Below are positions 48,520-56,923 of a DNA stretch of 64,000 nt, in pieces. Made by a program: the position numbers and the translations under genes. Positions within the stretch are counted from its first letter, which is position 1, and every line of letters starts with the position of its first letter. The notes beneath the pieces were generated by a model. That model was not told where the DNA came from, searched no databases, and saw nothing but the letters and a program-made list of their open reading frames with translations. The stretch comes from DASUPK01 sp963744105 (GTDB lineage: Bacteria; Actinomycetota; Thermoleophilia; Solirubrobacterales; 70-9): positions 62,001 to 126,000 of the forward strand of contig CAVUSJ010000006.1 of the NCBI GenBank assembly GCA_963744105.1, written 5' to 3'.

Positions 48520-48541
48520 CGCTGGGCGGCGCGTCAGCCGC
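48501..48541 (+). promoter_or_regulatory. Candidate attenuator hairpins between leader peptide and leuA
   Basis: Stem one CCCCC/GGGGG (48501-48505 with 48509-48513) overlaps the end of the leader ORF. Stem two GCGGC (48526-48530) pairs with GCCGC (48537-48541). A ribosome paused on the Leu run would cover stem one and free its G run. There is no U tract; leuA has its own AAGGAGG at 48576-48582. Confidence 0.4.
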
Positions 48542-48587
48542 GAACTCAGGAACAGGTCATCGAAAGCTTTAGGAGAAGGAGGTACTC

Positions 48588-50195
48588 ATGAGTGACGTTG
48601 AAGGCGCAAGGAGTCCGGTCTCAGAGGAGAACCAGGTCCACATCTTCGATACGACCCTGCGCGACGGGGAGCAGTCGCCGGGAATCTCGCTGAACACACA
48701 CGAGAAGGTCGAGATCGCGCAGCAGCTCGCGCGCCTCGGCGTAGATGTGATCGAGGCCGGATTCCCGATCACCTCTCCGGGCGACTTCGAGGCCGTCGAG
48801 GCGATCGCCCGCGGCGTCGAGGGCCCGGTGATCTGTGGCCTCGCCCGCACGCACAAGGCGGACATCGACGCAGCGTGGAACGCGATCAAGGACTCGGAGC
48901 GGCCGCGGATCCACACGTTCATCTCGACCTCCGACATCCACATCGAGCACCAGCTGCAGACGACGCGCGAGGACGTCAAGGGTCAGGCCAAGGCCGCGGT
49001 GGCACTGGCGAAGGCCTACACCGACAACGTCGAGTTCTCCCCGATGGACGCGACACGGGCCGACATCGAGTTCACCGCCGAGGTCTGCGCGATCGCCGTG
49101 GCCGAGGGAGCGACGACGGTCAACATCCCGGACACGGTCGGCTATACGACGCCGGAGGAGTACGCCGCCTATTTCCGCAAGCTCTACGAGCTGGTTCCCG
49201 GGCTCGATGGGGTGGAGGTCTCCGTTCACTGCCACGACGACCTGGGGCTCGCGGTCGCGAACTCCTTCGCGGGAGTCCTGGCCGGCGCGCGCCAGGTGGA
49301 GTGCGCAGTCAACGGCATCGGCGAGCGGGCGGGCAACTGCTCCCTGGAGGAGATCGTGATGCTGCTGCGGACGCGCCGCGACTCCCATGGCCTGGACACC
49401 GGCGTCGACGCGCGCGAGCTGGCGCGCACGAGCCGCCTGGTCTCGCGCCTCACCGGCTACTCGGTGCCGCCCAACAAGGCGGTCGTCGGGCGGAACGCGT
49501 TCGCCCACGAGTCCGGCATTCACCAGGACGGCGTGCTCAAGGAGCGCTCCACCTACGAGATCATGGACGCGACCGAGGTGGGCCTGGAGTCCAACTCGAT
49601 CGTGTTGGGCAAGCACTCCGGTCGCCACGCCCTCCAGGACGCCCTGAAGGATCTGGGCTTCAAGGTCGAGGGCGGCGCGCTCAACCAGGCGTTCAAGCGC
49701 TTCAAGGAGATCGCGGACAAGAAGAAGCAGGTCACCGCGCTCGACCTGGAGGCGATCGTCTCCGATGAGATGCGCGAGAGCCCCGAGGCCTACAACCTGA
49801 AGTGGTTCGAGGTAGAGGCCGGCTCGGAGCGCGAGCCGCTGGCGAAGGTGAGCGTCGTCCTCCCGAGCGGCGCGGAGTCAGTCGCGGAGGCGTCCGGCGA
49901 CGGCCCGGTCGACGCCATCTTCGGCGCGATCCGTGAGGCCACCGGAACCGAGGCCGAGCTGCAGCGCTACGAGGTCGAGGCCGTCACCGGCGGCACCGAC
50001 GCGCTGGGCGAGGTGAGCGTCTCGGTCCGCGCCAACGGCCGGCTGGCGAGCGGCCAGGGCGTGGCGACGGACGTCCTCGAGGCATCAGCACGCGCCTTCG
50101 TCCGAGCGATCTCGAACGCCCTCGAGGGCGTCGCGATTCGCGAGGCGGAGGACGCGACGGCCGAGGCCGCGGTCGAGAGGACGCCCGGCCCCTAG
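48588..50195 (+). CDS. leuA: 2-Isopropylmalate synthase
   Basis: 535 residues from ATG 48588. DRE-TIM start IFDTTLRDGEQSPGISL with the metal Asp, then VIEAGFPITSPGDF, SVHCHDDLGLAVANS and GIGERAGNCSLEEIVM. The C-terminal leucine-binding regulatory domain begins near 400 and ends in RAFVRAISNALEG. It joins acetyl-CoA to 2-oxoisovalerate, the first leucine step. A Leu-rich leader and strong ribosome binding site precede it, so both attenuation and feedback are likely. A second TIM-barrel paralogue, cimA, lies 8 kb downstream. Confidence 0.95.
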   Translation: MSDVEGARSPVSEENQVHIFDTTLRDGEQSPGISLNTHEKVEIAQQLARLGVDVIEAGFPITSPGDFEAVEAIARGVEGPVICGLARTHKADIDAAWNAIKDSERPRIHTFISTSDIHIEHQLQTTREDVKGQAKAAVALAKAYTDNVEFSPMDATRADIEFTAEVCAIAVAEGATTVNIPDTVGYTTPEEYAAYFRKLYELVPGLDGVEVSVHCHDDLGLAVANSFAGVLAGARQVECAVNGIGERAGNCSLEEIVMLLRTRRDSHGLDTGVDARELARTSRLVSRLTGYSVPPNKAVVGRNAFAHESGIHQDGVLKERSTYEIMDATEVGLESNSIVLGKHSGRHALQDALKDLGFKVEGGALNQAFKRFKEIADKKKQVTALDLEAIVSDEMRESPEAYNLKWFEVEAGSEREPLAKVSVVLPSGAESVAEASGDGPVDAIFGAIREATGTEAELQRYEVEAVTGGTDALGEVSVSVRANGRLASGQGVATDVLEASARAFVRAISNALEGVAIREAEDATAEAAVERTPGP

Positions 50196-50200
50196 GCCGC

Positions 50201-50605
50201 ATGTCCGACTCCGACATCGACGTCGCGAGGGAAGCGTGGGCTGCGCTCCAGGCCGATGACCTGAACGCTTTCCTCGAGTTGACTGATCCCGAGATCGAGT
50301 TCAACTCGCTCGTCGCGGAGGCAGAGGGGGGAGCATTCAGAGGGCACGACGGTGTGCGCGAGTGGTGGGACCGCGTCGTCCAATCGCTCGGCGGCCTGCG
50401 CTGGGACACATGGGAACCACTCGACCTCGGCGACGGGCTGGTGCTCACGCAGCTCGTGATCAGCGGAAAGGTCGCCGGCGTGGAGGTCCCCCAGGAGGCG
50501 TGGAACCTGGCCGAGGTCCGGGACGGGAAGGCGGTCTGGTGGGCGGCCTTCCGCACCGAGGAGGAGGCCCGCAACGAGGCCGAGGCGAGGCGCGCCGCCG
50601 GATAG
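50201..50605 (+). CDS. SnoaL-like/NTF2-fold protein
   Basis: 134 residues from ATG 50201, 5 nt after leuA. DIDVAREAWAALQADDLNAFLELTDPEIEF is the usual first helix-strand unit of SnoaL-like proteins, seen here in two adjacent halves; FRGHDGVREWWDRV and EVRDGKAVWWAAFRTEEEA complete the cone. Such proteins are isomerases, hydrolases or binders. The substrate is unknown, and linkage to leucine synthesis is positional only. Confidence 0.78.
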   Translation: MSDSDIDVAREAWAALQADDLNAFLELTDPEIEFNSLVAEAEGGAFRGHDGVREWWDRVVQSLGGLRWDTWEPLDLGDGLVLTQLVISGKVAGVEVPQEAWNLAEVRDGKAVWWAAFRTEEEARNEAEARRAAG

Positions 50606-50608
50606 GGT
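50603..50608 (+). promoter_or_regulatory. -10-like TAGGGT overlapping the SnoaL-type gene stop
   Basis: TAGGGT includes the stop codon, then 7 nt to GTG 50616; no ribosome binding site. Confidence 0.45.
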
Positions 50609-50615
50609 GCCCTCC

Positions 50616-51077
50616 GTGAAGCTGCAGCTACCCGAGGCGCCCCCGTCCAGCTCCCGGCTCTGGTGGTTCTGGGAGCGCTTCACCGACTTCCACACCACCG
50701 CCTACAAGGTGAGCGGCGGGCGCATCGGCGGCAAGGCCTACGGCGTGCCGGTCGTGCTGATCGAGTCGATCGGGAGGAAGTCGGGCAAGCGCCGCACCCA
50801 CCCGCTGCTCTGCCTGCCGGACGGGAACAACCTCGTCCTGATCGCATCCAAGGGCGGGACCGACCGACACCCGGCCTGGTACCACAACCTCAAAGCCAAC
50901 CCGGAGACGACGGCGTGGTGGAAAGGGGAGAAGCGGAGGGTGAGAGCACGGGAAGCCTCCGGCGAGGAGCGCGAGCGCCTCTGGCGGATGATGGCCGACG
51001 CCTACCCGGACTACGAGAACTACCAGCGCCGCACGGACCGCCAGATCCCCGTAGTGGTGCTCGAACCCGTCGCCTGA
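50616..51077 (+). CDS. Deazaflavin (F420)-dependent nitroreductase family protein
   Basis: 153 residues from GTG 50616. DDN-family marks: LIESIGRKSGKRRTHPLLCL, LIASKGGTDRHPAWYHNLKANPE and the end IPVVVLEP. Members bind reduced F420 in a split-barrel fold and reduce quinones or nitroimidazoles at the membrane. Presence suggests the cell makes F420, though no F420 biosynthesis gene is here. A menaquinone-related reductase role is plausible given the Men pathway, but is inference. Confidence 0.85.
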   Translation: MKLQLPEAPPSSSRLWWFWERFTDFHTTAYKVSGGRIGGKAYGVPVVLIESIGRKSGKRRTHPLLCLPDGNNLVLIASKGGTDRHPAWYHNLKANPETTAWWKGEKRRVRAREASGEERERLWRMMADAYPDYENYQRRTDRQIPVVVLEPVA

Positions 51078-51100
51078 GCGACGCCTACGAGCTGCGCCCT

Positions 51101-51451
51101 CTAGGACCGGACCGTTCTCATGTTGCGGGCGAACGCTGACCGCAGGCCCGCCGCATCCCAGGAGAGCGAGACGTCCCGGTGGCGCTCTCGCCCGATCAGC
51201 TGGTTCACGTTCACGAGTGCCACTCGGGCGCCCTCTGCCCGGCTGCCCGTGCGCACGAAGCGCAGATTGAGCTTCGTATCGAGGACCAACGACGCGAGCA
51301 CCTCCTCATACGGGGTGGTCATCAGCACCGTGTCGAAGTCCGGTGGGCCCGAGAGCGGCTCCGGAAGCGTGTAGCGGAACGAGACCGAGCCCTCGGGCTG
51401 CTGCAGGATCCCGGCTACGTCGGGAGGGAAGGCGGGCCCTCTGAAGTGCAC
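51101..51451 (-). CDS. Hypothetical protein
   Basis: 116 residues from GTG 51451, with GATAAT 6 nt upstream as a leaderless -10 element. Sequence is soluble, with no motif I know; FDTVLMTTPYEEVLASLVLD and LRFVRTGSRAEG are its most ordered-looking parts, and the C-terminus ends SAFARNMRTVRS. It is isolated on the minus strand between the DDN-type gene and the XRE-cupin regulator. Reality is supported by the promoter-like sequence and codon pattern only. Confidence 0.5.
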   Translation of the reverse strand: MHFRGPAFPPDVAGILQQPEGSVSFRYTLPEPLSGPPDFDTVLMTTPYEEVLASLVLDTKLNLRFVRTGSRAEGARVALVNVNQLIGRERHRDVSLSWDAAGLRSAFARNMRTVRS

Positions 51452-51493
51452 GGTGCGATTATCGGCCCAGGTACTGCATACATTCGTATGTGA

Positions 51494-51499
51494 TAGCGT
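51494..51499 (+). promoter_or_regulatory. -10-like TAGCGT for the XRE-cupin gene
   Basis: TAGCGT, 8 nt, then ATG 51508. This would be the promoter of the XRE-leuC-leuD-methyltransferase-leuB run. Confidence 0.45.
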
Positions 51500-51507
51500 A
51501 CGGCCCG

Positions 51508-52119
51508 ATGCCGAGCCCGACCAAGACGAAGCCTTCCGGCGACTCCGCCGTAACCGCCGAGGGAGCCGTCGGCTCGCGGATGAAGAGCCTGCGCGAGGCG
51601 ATGGACCTCTCGCTGCGAGACCTAGCCGAGCGCAGCGGCGTCAGCGCGCCGATGTTGAGCCAGGTCGAGCGTGGCGACACCAGCCCGACGCTGGTAGTCG
51701 CGCAGAAGATCGCGGCCGGGCTCGACCTGACCCTCTCGCAGCTGCTGCGCCTGGACGAGGACCGCCACGTCGTGGTCGTGCGCGCCAAGGAGCGACGCAC
51801 CCGGCGCCGTCGTGGTCACGTGATCGAGGAGCTGACCCCGCCGCTGCCCGGGCAGCGTGCCGACGTCTCCGAGCATTCCCTGGCACCCGGAGCCGCCACC
51901 GGAGCGCCTGACGATCCGCCCGTTCACGAGCCCGGCAGCCGCGAGACCGCGGTGGTGCTCGACGGAGCGGTCGAGCTCTTCATCGACGGGCAGCGCCATG
52001 AGCTCAACGCCGGGGACAGCGTCACCTTCGATGCTGACCTGCCTCACCATTTCGAGAACAATTCCTCGTCCGAGGCCCGGCTGATCGCCGTGGTGGCCGC
52101 CGGGCTGAGGCGTGGTTAG
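51508..52119 (+). CDS. XRE-family regulator with C-terminal cupin domain
   Basis: 203 residues from ATG 51508 (an in-frame start at 51490 is less likely). Residues 25-80 are an XRE helix-turn-helix: MKSLREAMDLSLRDLAERSGV, APMLSQVERGDTSPTL. A basic linker RRTRRRRGH follows, then a cupin with PPVHEPGSRETAVVLDGAVEL and SVTFDADLPHHFEN. Such regulators sense small molecules or amino acids. leuC starts 8 nt after its stop and its ribosome binding site overlaps that stop, so this regulator heads the leuCDB operon. Confidence 0.85.
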   Translation: MPSPTKTKPSGDSAVTAEGAVGSRMKSLREAMDLSLRDLAERSGVSAPMLSQVERGDTSPTLVVAQKIAAGLDLTLSQLLRLDEDRHVVVVRAKERRTRRRRGHVIEELTPPLPGQRADVSEHSLAPGAATGAPDDPPVHEPGSRETAVVLDGAVELFIDGQRHELNAGDSVTFDADLPHHFENNSSSEARLIAVVAAGLRRG

Positions 52120-52127
52120 GAGGACCG

Positions 52128-53513
52128 ATGCCGAAGAACCTGTTCGAGAAGATCTGGGAAGCCCACGAGGTCGACGACGACCTGATCTACATCGATCTCC
52201 ATCTCGTCCACGAGGTGACCTCGCCGCAGGCCTTCGACGGGCTGCGCCTCGCCGATCGCGGAGTGCGGCGCCCCGACAAGACGCTGGCTACGGCGGATCA
52301 CAACGTCCCCACCGACGGGACCCCAGCCGCCCGCCTGATCGCGGACGATCTCTCCCGCAAGCAGGTCGAGGCCCTGGAGGCCAACTGCGAGGAGTTCGGG
52401 ATCCCGCTCTACTCGCTCGGCTCCGAGCGCCGCGGCATCGTCCACGTGATCGGCCCGGAGCTGGGGGTCACCCAGCCCGGCATGACGATCGTCTGCGGCG
52501 ATTCCCACACCTCCACGCACGGCGCATTCGGAGCCCTGGCATTCGGAATCGGCACCTCCGAGGTGGAGCACGTGCTGGCGACCCAGTGCCTGGTCCAGCG
52601 GCGCCCCAAGTCGATGCGGATCAACTACTCCGGCGAGCTGGGCTTCGGCGTCACCTCCAAGGACCTGATCCTGGCGACGATCGGCCGGCTCGGCGTCGGC
52701 GGCATGCAGGGCTACGCCGTCGAGTACGCCGGTGAGGCGATCCGCGCCCTTTCGGTGGAGAACCGGATGACCATGTGCAACATGACGATCGAGGGCGGCG
52801 GCCGCGCGGGCATGGTCGCTCCCGACGAGGCCACCTTCGAGTACATCAAGGGCCGCCCCGGCGCGCCGCAGGACTTCGACGCCGCGGTGGAGCGCTGGAG
52901 CCAACTCCCGACCGACGAGGGCGCGAGCTTCGACAACGAGATCGAGGTGGACGCCGTGGCGATCTCGCCGATGGTGACGTGGGGCACGACCCCTGGAATG
53001 GTCACCCAGGTCACCGATCAGGTCCCGGATCCCGACGTGATGGACTCGCCGGCCGACCGCGAGGCCGCCGAGCGCGCCCTGGCCTACATGGACCTGAAGC
53101 CCGGAACCCCGATGACGGAGATCCAGCTGGACCGGATCTTCATCGGCTCCTGCACCAACTCCCGGATCTCGGACCTGCGCGAGGCCGCCTCGATCGTCGA
53201 CGGCCGCAAGATCGCCTCGAGCCTGCGCGGCATGGTGGTGCCGGGGTCACAGCAGGTCAAGGCCGAGGCGGAAGCCGAAGGCCTTGATGATGTTTTCCGG
53301 TCGGCCGGCTTCGAGTGGCGCGAGTCGGGCTGCAGCGCGTGCCTGGGGATGAACCCGGACATCCTGGAGCCCGGCGAGCGGTGCGCCTCGACCTCCAACC
53401 GGAACTTCGAGGGCCGCCAGGGCGCCGGGGGACGCACCCATCTGGTCAGCCCGAAGATGGCCGCGGCGGCGGCCGTCGAGGGACGATTCGTCGACATCAG
53501 GGATTGGAGCTAG
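52128..53513 (+). CDS. leuC: 3-Isopropylmalate dehydratase large subunit
   Basis: 461 residues, ATG 52128 after AGGAGG. Aconitase-type: TICGDSHTSTHGAFGALAFG is present as CGDSHTSTHGAFG, SCTNSRISDLREAA supplies one Fe-S Cys (about 342) and CSACLGMNPD the other two (about 402-405). It isomerises isopropylmalate with LeuD through isopropylmaleate. Confidence 0.95.
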   Translation: MPKNLFEKIWEAHEVDDDLIYIDLHLVHEVTSPQAFDGLRLADRGVRRPDKTLATADHNVPTDGTPAARLIADDLSRKQVEALEANCEEFGIPLYSLGSERRGIVHVIGPELGVTQPGMTIVCGDSHTSTHGAFGALAFGIGTSEVEHVLATQCLVQRRPKSMRINYSGELGFGVTSKDLILATIGRLGVGGMQGYAVEYAGEAIRALSVENRMTMCNMTIEGGGRAGMVAPDEATFEYIKGRPGAPQDFDAAVERWSQLPTDEGASFDNEIEVDAVAISPMVTWGTTPGMVTQVTDQVPDPDVMDSPADREAAERALAYMDLKPGTPMTEIQLDRIFIGSCTNSRISDLREAASIVDGRKIASSLRGMVVPGSQQVKAEAEAEGLDDVFRSAGFEWRESGCSACLGMNPDILEPGERCASTSNRNFEGRQGAGGRTHLVSPKMAAAAAVEGRFVDIRDWS

Positions 53514-53515
53514 AG

Positions 53516-54079
53516 ATGGACGCGATCGAAGTGATCGAAGGGCCCGTGGCGGTGCTCGACCGCAACGACGTCGACACCGACCAGATCATGCCCAAGCAGT
53601 TCCTGAAGCGGGTCGAGAAGAGCGGCTACGGCGAGTTCCTCTTCTACGACTGGTTTCGCTCCGGCGAGATCGAGCTGGAGGCACACCCGATCCTGGTGAC
53701 GGGCCGGAACTTCGGCTCGGGCTCCTCCCGGGAGCACGCCGTCTGGGGCCTCAAGGACTTCGGCTTCGACGCCGTGATCGCCCCGTCGTTCTCGGACATC
53801 TTCTATTCGAACTGCACGAAGAACGGGCTGCTGCCGGTGATCCTCGACGAGGAGCACTGCCGATCGGTTGCGGCTGCGGGCGAAGCGCGCATCGACCTCG
53901 ACGACCAGACCGTGAACTGCGCCGAGGGCGTCTTCCCGTTCGAGATCGACGAGGACATCAAACACCGCCTCTCCAACGGACTCGACGACGTCGCGATGAC
54001 CCTGGCGCGCGGCGGGAAGATCGACGAGTTCGAGGTGGCGGGCAGGGCTGACGCGGGGCCGGTGACGACGTCGCTGTGA
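53516..54079 (+). CDS. leuD: 3-Isopropylmalate dehydratase small subunit
   Basis: 187 residues from ATG 53516, 2 nt after leuC. The swivel domain has DRNDVDTDQIMPKQFL, the substrate loop GRNFGSGSSREHAVW and SFSDIFYSNCTKNGLLPV. A 4-bp GTGA overlap joins it to the methyltransferase. Confidence 0.95.
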   Translation: MDAIEVIEGPVAVLDRNDVDTDQIMPKQFLKRVEKSGYGEFLFYDWFRSGEIELEAHPILVTGRNFGSGSSREHAVWGLKDFGFDAVIAPSFSDIFYSNCTKNGLLPVILDEEHCRSVAAAGEARIDLDDQTVNCAEGVFPFEIDEDIKHRLSNGLDDVAMTLARGGKIDEFEVAGRADAGPVTTSL

Positions 54080-54849
54080 GCACCGGATCGATGAACACCG
54101 GCCCGCGCGAGTGGGACGCGCAGACCTACGACCGGGTCTCCGACCCGCAGTACGAATGGGGGCTGGAGGTGCTCGACCGCCTCGAGCTCAGCGGAGACGA
54201 GACGGTCATGGACGCCGGCTGCGGCTCCGGCCGCGTGACGGCCAAGCTGCTCGAGAAGCTGCCGGACGGACGGGTCCTCTGCGTGGACGCCTCGGAGTCG
54301 ATGATCGAAAAGGCCCGTGAGGCTCTCGGTGACCGAGCCGACTACCTGGTCGCCGACCTCTCGCAGCTCGAGGTCCCGGAGCCCGTCGACGTCGTCTTCT
54401 CGACGGCGACCTTCCACTGGGTCCCCGACCACGACGTGCTCTTTTCACGCCTGCACGAGGCCATGAAGCCCGGTGGCCGCCTGGTCGCCCAGTGCGGGGG
54501 AGCGGGGAACGTCGCCAAGCACGCCCAGGCGATTGTCTCCGTCGCGACCCGGCCGGAGTTCGCGAACCATTTCTCGGACATGTCGGTGATGTGGAACTTC
54601 GCGCCGCCGGACGAGACCGAGGAGCGCCTGCGCAACGCGGGCTTCGAGGACGTCTCCTGCTGGCTGGAGGACAAGCCAGTCCAGCCCGAGCACCCCTACG
54701 ACTTCACCACCACGGTGACGATGGGCCCGCATCTCGCGCGGCTGCCGGAGGAGAAGCGCAGGGCGTTCGCGGAGGCCGTGCTCGAGCTCGAGGACGATCC
54801 GCTGGTCCTCAACTACGTCCGCCTCAACATGAACGCCCGCCGTGCCTAG
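54076..54849 (+). CDS. Trans-aconitate methyltransferase-like SAM enzyme inside the leu operon
   Basis: 257 residues from GTG 54076, overlapping leuD by 4 bp and leuB by 8 bp. Class I methyltransferase: EWDAQTYDRVSDPQYEWG start, SAM loop VMDAGCGSGRVTAKLLEKLP, VDASESMIEKARE, and FSTATFHWVPDHD. The start and FHWV motif are those of trans-aconitate 2-methyltransferase (Tam) and its relatives. Yeast Tmt1, of the same activity class, methylates both trans-aconitate and 3-isopropylmalate. Position between leuD and leuB makes an isopropylmalate or isopropylmaleate substrate attractive (inference). Confidence 0.85.
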   Translation: MSTGSMNTGPREWDAQTYDRVSDPQYEWGLEVLDRLELSGDETVMDAGCGSGRVTAKLLEKLPDGRVLCVDASESMIEKAREALGDRADYLVADLSQLEVPEPVDVVFSTATFHWVPDHDVLFSRLHEAMKPGGRLVAQCGGAGNVAKHAQAIVSVATRPEFANHFSDMSVMWNFAPPDETEERLRNAGFEDVSCWLEDKPVQPEHPYDFTTTVTMGPHLARLPEEKRRAFAEAVLELEDDPLVLNYVRLNMNARRA

Positions 54850-55870
54850 CATCGTCCTGCTGCCAGGGGACGGGATCGGTCCCGAGATCGGCGCCGCGGC
54901 CAGGGCCGTGCTGGCCAAGCTCGGCGACTTCGAGATCACCGAGCACCTGATCGGCGGCGCCTCGATCGACGAGCATGGCACCGCCCTCACCGACGAGGTC
55001 CTCGAGGCCTGCAGGCAGTCCGATGCCGTCCTGCTCTGCGCGGTGGGCGGGCCCAAGTGGGATACGACCGATCCGGACAAGCCGCGGCCGGAACAGGGGC
55101 TCCTCGGGCTCCGCAAGGGGCTCGGCCTCTTCGCGAACCTGCGGCCGGTCCGCCCGAGCGAGGCGCTGCTCGAGGCCAGCCCGCTGCGCCGCGATCGCAT
55201 CGAGGGCACCGACCTGCTCGTCGTCCGCGAGCTCACCGGCGGGATCTACTTCGGCGAGTCTGGCCGCGACGGCGACCGCGCCCACGACGACTGCGCCTAC
55301 ACGGTCGAGGAGATCGAGCGGATCGCCAGGGTCGCCTTCGAGGCGGCCGGGGAGCGCAACGGCCGGGTGACCTCGGTCGACAAGGCGAACGTGCTCGAGA
55401 CGTCCCGGCTCTGGCGGGAGACCGTCACCAGGATCGCCCCGGAGTACGAGGGGATCGAGCTCGACCACCTGCTCGTCGACAACGCCGCGATGCAGCTGGT
55501 CTCGAACCCGACCGGGTTCGACGTCCTCGTCACCGAGAACCTCTTCGGGGACATCCTCAGCGACGAGGCGGCGATGCTCACCGGCTCGCTCGGGATGCTC
55601 CCGTCGGCGAGTCTGGGGGAGGGCGGCCCTGGCCTCTATGAGCCGGTGCACGGCTCGGCGCCCGACATCGCGGGCACCGGCAAGGCAAACCCGCTGGCGA
55701 CGCTGCTCTCCGTGGCGATGATGCTCAAGTACGGCCTCGGCCTGCACGAGGAAGCCGCGAAGCTTGATGCGGCCGTCGATTTCGTATTGGAGCAGGGCCT
55801 CCGCACTCCCGATCTGGGCGGCGAGACGACCACTGAACAGATGACAGACGCAGTTCTTCAATCCCTGTAG
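54842..55870 (+). CDS. leuB: 3-Isopropylmalate dehydrogenase
   Basis: 342 residues from GTG 54842. LLPGDGIGPEIGAAA, the substrate Arg region RPVRPSEALLEASPLR, VRELTGGIYFGESG, VDKANVLETSRLW, and the cofactor loop EPVHGSAPDIAGTGKANP, with the NAD-type Asp in the following helix region. It forms 2-oxoisocaproate. Its start lies inside the methyltransferase, so translation is coupled. Confidence 0.95.
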   Translation: MPSIVLLPGDGIGPEIGAAARAVLAKLGDFEITEHLIGGASIDEHGTALTDEVLEACRQSDAVLLCAVGGPKWDTTDPDKPRPEQGLLGLRKGLGLFANLRPVRPSEALLEASPLRRDRIEGTDLLVVRELTGGIYFGESGRDGDRAHDDCAYTVEEIERIARVAFEAAGERNGRVTSVDKANVLETSRLWRETVTRIAPEYEGIELDHLLVDNAAMQLVSNPTGFDVLVTENLFGDILSDEAAMLTGSLGMLPSASLGEGGPGLYEPVHGSAPDIAGTGKANPLATLLSVAMMLKYGLGLHEEAAKLDAAVDFVLEQGLRTPDLGGETTTEQMTDAVLQSL

Positions 55871-55899
55871 CTCGGTTCATCGTTCATACTGATCGCCCT

Positions 55900-56865
55900 A
55901 TGGAGAAGGCTGAATTCATCTGGATGAGCGGCAAGTTCGTCCCCTGGGACGAGGCCAACGTCCACGTGCTCACCCACGGGCTGCACTACGGAACCGGGGT
56001 TTTCGAGGGCGTCCGCTGCTACGAGACCGAGCGCGGCTCGGCGATCTTCCGCCACGACGAGCACCTGAAGCGCCTGGAGCGCTCGGCCGGCCTCTACAAC
56101 ATCCCGCTCGGCTACGGCGAGGAGGAGATCCGAGAGGCGACCAAGGAGCTCGTCCGGCGCAACCGATTGAGCAGCTGCTACATCCGGCCGATCGCGTTCC
56201 GCGGCTACGGCGAGATGGGCCTCTACGCGAAGAACGCTCCGGTCGAGCTGGTCATCGCCGCGTGGCCCTGGGGCGCCTACCTGGGCGAAGAGGGCAAGAA
56301 GCACGGAATCCGCGCGACCGTCTCGCCCTGGCGCCGGATCTCGCCGGACAGCATGATCCCCGCCTCGAAGGCGTCGGGCCAGTATCTCAACTCGATCCTC
56401 GCGAAGAACGCCTCCGTCGAGGCGGGCTACGACGAGGCCATCCTGCTCGACCACCGCGGCATGGTGTGCGAGGGGACGGGCGAGAACATCTTCGTGATCC
56501 GCGACGGCGTGATCCTGACGCCGCCGTACGTCGCCTCCATCCTGGACGGCGTCAACCGGCGATCGGTGATCCAGATCGCGCGTGACCTCGGCTACACGGT
56601 CGAGGAGCGCGACATCGCCCGCTCCGAGCTCTACCTCGCGGACGAGGTCTTCCTAACGGGCACCGCGGCCGAGCTCGTGCCGGTGCGCGAGATCGACCAC
56701 GCCGACCTCGGCGAGCCGGGGGAGATCACCCGCGTGCTCGCGGCCAAGTTCGATGATGCACTACACGGGCGCGCCGAGGAGTATCTGGAGTGGCTCGACT
56801 TCATCGACGAGCCCAAGCCTGCGGCTGAGCGCGCTCCTGCGGGGGCGAAGGCCGAGGTCCAGTAG
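55900..56865 (+). CDS. ilvE: Branched-chain amino acid aminotransferase
   Basis: 321 residues from ATG 55900. Fold type IV PLP enzyme: HGLHYGTGVFEGVRCYE, AFRGYGEMGL, PASKASGQYLNSILAK with the catalytic Lys, EAILLDHRGMVCEGTGENIFV and FLTGTAAELVPV. It makes Leu, Ile and Val. The Lys/Ala-rich tail KPAAERAPAGAK is dispensable-looking. Its TAG begins the hexamer of the next leader. Confidence 0.93.
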   Translation: MEKAEFIWMSGKFVPWDEANVHVLTHGLHYGTGVFEGVRCYETERGSAIFRHDEHLKRLERSAGLYNIPLGYGEEEIREATKELVRRNRLSSCYIRPIAFRGYGEMGLYAKNAPVELVIAAWPWGAYLGEEGKKHGIRATVSPWRRISPDSMIPASKASGQYLNSILAKNASVEAGYDEAILLDHRGMVCEGTGENIFVIRDGVILTPPYVASILDGVNRRSVIQIARDLGYTVEERDIARSELYLADEVFLTGTAAELVPVREIDHADLGEPGEITRVLAAKFDDALHGRAEEYLEWLDFIDEPKPAAERAPAGAKAEVQ

Positions 56866-56868
56866 ATT
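56863..56868 (+). promoter_or_regulatory. -10-like TAGATT overlapping the ilvE stop
   Basis: TAGATT includes the ilvE stop, then 7 nt to ATG 56876 of a 15-codon ORF. It predicts a leaderless mRNA for that ORF. Confidence 0.45.
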
Positions 56869-56875
56869 GACCTTG

Positions 56876-56923
56876 ATGCTGCATAGCTTCACAGGGCGAA
56901 TTACCGGCACCGCAGCCGCCTAG
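56876..56923 (+). CDS. Short leader-like ORF upstream of cimA
   Basis: 15 codons, MLHSFTGRITGTAAA, ATG to TAG. The start is placed exactly 7 nt after TAGATT, as for other leaderless genes here. A perfect GCCGC-CTA-GCGGC hairpin (56915-56927) covers its stop codon. It has one Ile, three Thr and one Leu, so if it is an attenuator leader the sensed amino acid is not obvious; Thr or Ile are the candidates. Confidence 0.35.
   Translation: MLHSFTGRITGTAAA

Noticed and set aside
48501..48541. Rho-independent terminator in the leuA leader
   Set aside because: Stems are present but no U tract follows, so it is described only as a candidate attenuator structure.
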